Shown here piece after piece: positions 4,549 to 5,208 of a stretch of DNA of 5,208 nucleotides; positions within the stretch are counted from its first letter, which is position 1; the number at the start of each line of letters is the position of its first letter. The notes under the pieces were generated by a model, which ran no database searches, had not been told where the DNA came from, and saw only the letters and a list, made by a program, of their open reading frames with translations. This DNA is from Dehalococcoidia bacterium (GTDB lineage Bacteria > Chloroflexota > Dehalococcoidia > Dehalococcoidales > DAOWKM01). The translations under genes were made by a program, and so were the position numbers. Location: assembly GCA_030643695.1 (NCBI GenBank), contig DAOWKM010000028.1:1-5208 (forward strand), given 5' to 3'.

Positions 4549-5208
4549 ATGAAATGGTTGACAAGAATATTTCTGCTAGTTGTGACTTTAGGCTTGATAG
4601 GCGTGGGCAGCTTTGTCCTTCATAGCTACGCCTATTCTCAGGGTGAGACAACGGGATATAATAATGGATACGGTAAGGGGTATTCTGTAGGTCAAGAAGA
4701 TGGCTATAGTTCGGGTAAGACCGAGGGCTACAGCTTGGGCAAGGCTGATGGCTATGTTTCAGGTAAAGCTGACGGTTATGATGAGGGCTATACTTTAGGT
4801 AAGACCGATGGCTATGATGAGGGCATAGAAGTAGGTCTGGGACACGGTTACACTCTAAGAGACCCAACATATAAACAGACCATTTTATTTCTGAGAAGGG
4901 ATAAAACAGATAAGAATGAATATATTGAGGATATTTATGTATGCTCCCACTTCGCTCGAGATGTATGTAATAATGCTGAAGAGCAGGGATTTCGGTGTGC
5001 CTTCGTTGACCTCCGCTTTCCCAAAGGAGGGCACTCCATCATAGCTTTTGATACCATTGATAAGGGATTACTCTTCTTTGAGCCACAATTTGATAAGGAG
5101 GCTAGCCCTGAGATTGGCAAACGGTACTACCGATGTATAGAACCTGAACCAGGTTACTATTATGAGAAGCCCTCGTATGATGATACTATAGAGGATATTC
5201 TAATTATC
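4549..5208 (+). CDS. Exported GX3-repeat protein with Cys-His-Glu head, 3'-truncated by window edge
   Basis: The frame is open for 220 codons from ATG 4549 to the window end, so the C-terminus is missing. A charged start (MKWLTR) and a hydrophobic segment (residues 7-24) form a signal anchor, or a signal peptide if cleaved after Ser-Tyr-Ala at 26-28. Residues 32-103 are eighteen uninterrupted GX3 units, Tyr- and Asp/Lys-rich. The head (about 105-190) contains IYVCSHFARDV, PKGGHSIIAFDT and FFEPQFDKE. Cys132, His162 and Glu178 have the order and spacing of a transglutaminase/papain-like triad and align with the head of the protein at 1778-2398. Additional Cys residues (140, 150) are present. 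Function is unknown; an envelope hydrolase, cross-linking enzyme or inactive binding domain are all possible. It is transcribed divergently from ligA, with GGGGG 8 nt before the start. Confidence 0.85.
   Translation, partial: MKWLTRIFLLVVTLGLIGVGSFVLHSYAYSQGETTGYNNGYGKGYSVGQEDGYSSGKTEGYSLGKADGYVSGKADGYDEGYTLGKTDGYDEGIEVGLGHGYTLRDPTYKQTILFLRRDKTDKNEYIEDIYVCSHFARDVCNNAEEQGFRCAFVDLRFPKGGHSIIAFDTIDKGLLFFEPQFDKEASPEIGKRYYRCIEPEPGYYYEKPSYDDTIEDILII
4642..4857 (+). repeat. Eighteen consecutive GX3 units (octapeptide GYxxGKxD-type repeat)
   Basis: Glycine occurs at every fourth residue without exception from residue 32 to 100 of the encoded protein. Most units pair into octapeptides of the form GYxxGK(A/T)(D/E), about 24 nt each, with one half-unit phase shift at residue 76-80 where GYDEGY doubles the Tyr step. 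Codons for the invariant Gly, Tyr and Asp vary at the third base (ggc/ggt, tat/tac, gat/gac), so the pattern appears held by selection on the protein rather than by very recent DNA copying. Confidence 0.92.

Noticed and set aside
4541..4870. Minus-strand open frame of 109 codons rich in His, Ser and Tyr
   Set aside because: It is the antisense of the GX3 repeat. The plus strand keeps Gly/Tyr/Asp while third bases vary, showing which strand is coding.

Overview
The window looks like a bacterial chromosome segment of moderate GC with a mix of housekeeping and exported proteins. Three things fit a Dehalococcoidia-like Chloroflexota: an intergenic inverted repeat of the 'CATTGCGAG...CTCGCAA' type, small membrane-tethered proteins with Cys/His/Glu heads, and the sequence style of the NAD-dependent ligase. 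This placement is an inference from memory of such genomes, not a database result, and no taxonomic marker such as rRNA is present.

Layout, left to right. Positions 1-332 (minus) hold the N-terminal 110 residues of a LOG-like Rossmann protein (TIGR00725 type) cut by the window edge. Just upstream on the same strand, 376-879 encodes a small lipoprotein with a three-copy 14-residue coiled-coil repeat, a perfect AGGAGG ribosome binding site and an extended -10 promoter at 951-980. The gene-free stretch 880-1194 carries that promoter and an 83-nt imperfect inverted repeat (1027-1109). A minus-strand operon follows, read from high to low coordinates: ligA (NAD+-dependent DNA ligase, 2429-4438), a TTG-started membrane-anchored coiled-coil protein (1778-2398) and pth (peptidyl-tRNA hydrolase, 1195-1776). 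The intergenic gaps are 30 nt and 1 nt. On the other side of a short divergent promoter region (4439-4548), a plus-strand gene runs from 4549 off the right edge. It encodes a membrane-anchored or secreted protein with eighteen consecutive GX3 units followed by a globular head.

The most notable observation is that the protein inserted between ligA and pth and the one divergent from ligA carry recognisably the same C-terminal head. It has the pattern C-x2-F-A-x-D, then GGH about 30 residues after the Cys, then EPQ-x-D, which matches the Cys-His-acid order of transglutaminase/papain-like folds. The heads sit on unrelated repetitive stalks: a seven-heptad coiled coil in one, a GX3 repeat in the other. 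With the lipoprotein, three of the six genes encode short envelope proteins made of an anchor, a repetitive spacer and a small C-terminal domain. LigA and Pth have their expected roles in DNA nick sealing and peptidyl-tRNA recycling. Nothing in the sequence ties the envelope proteins to them functionally beyond shared transcription.
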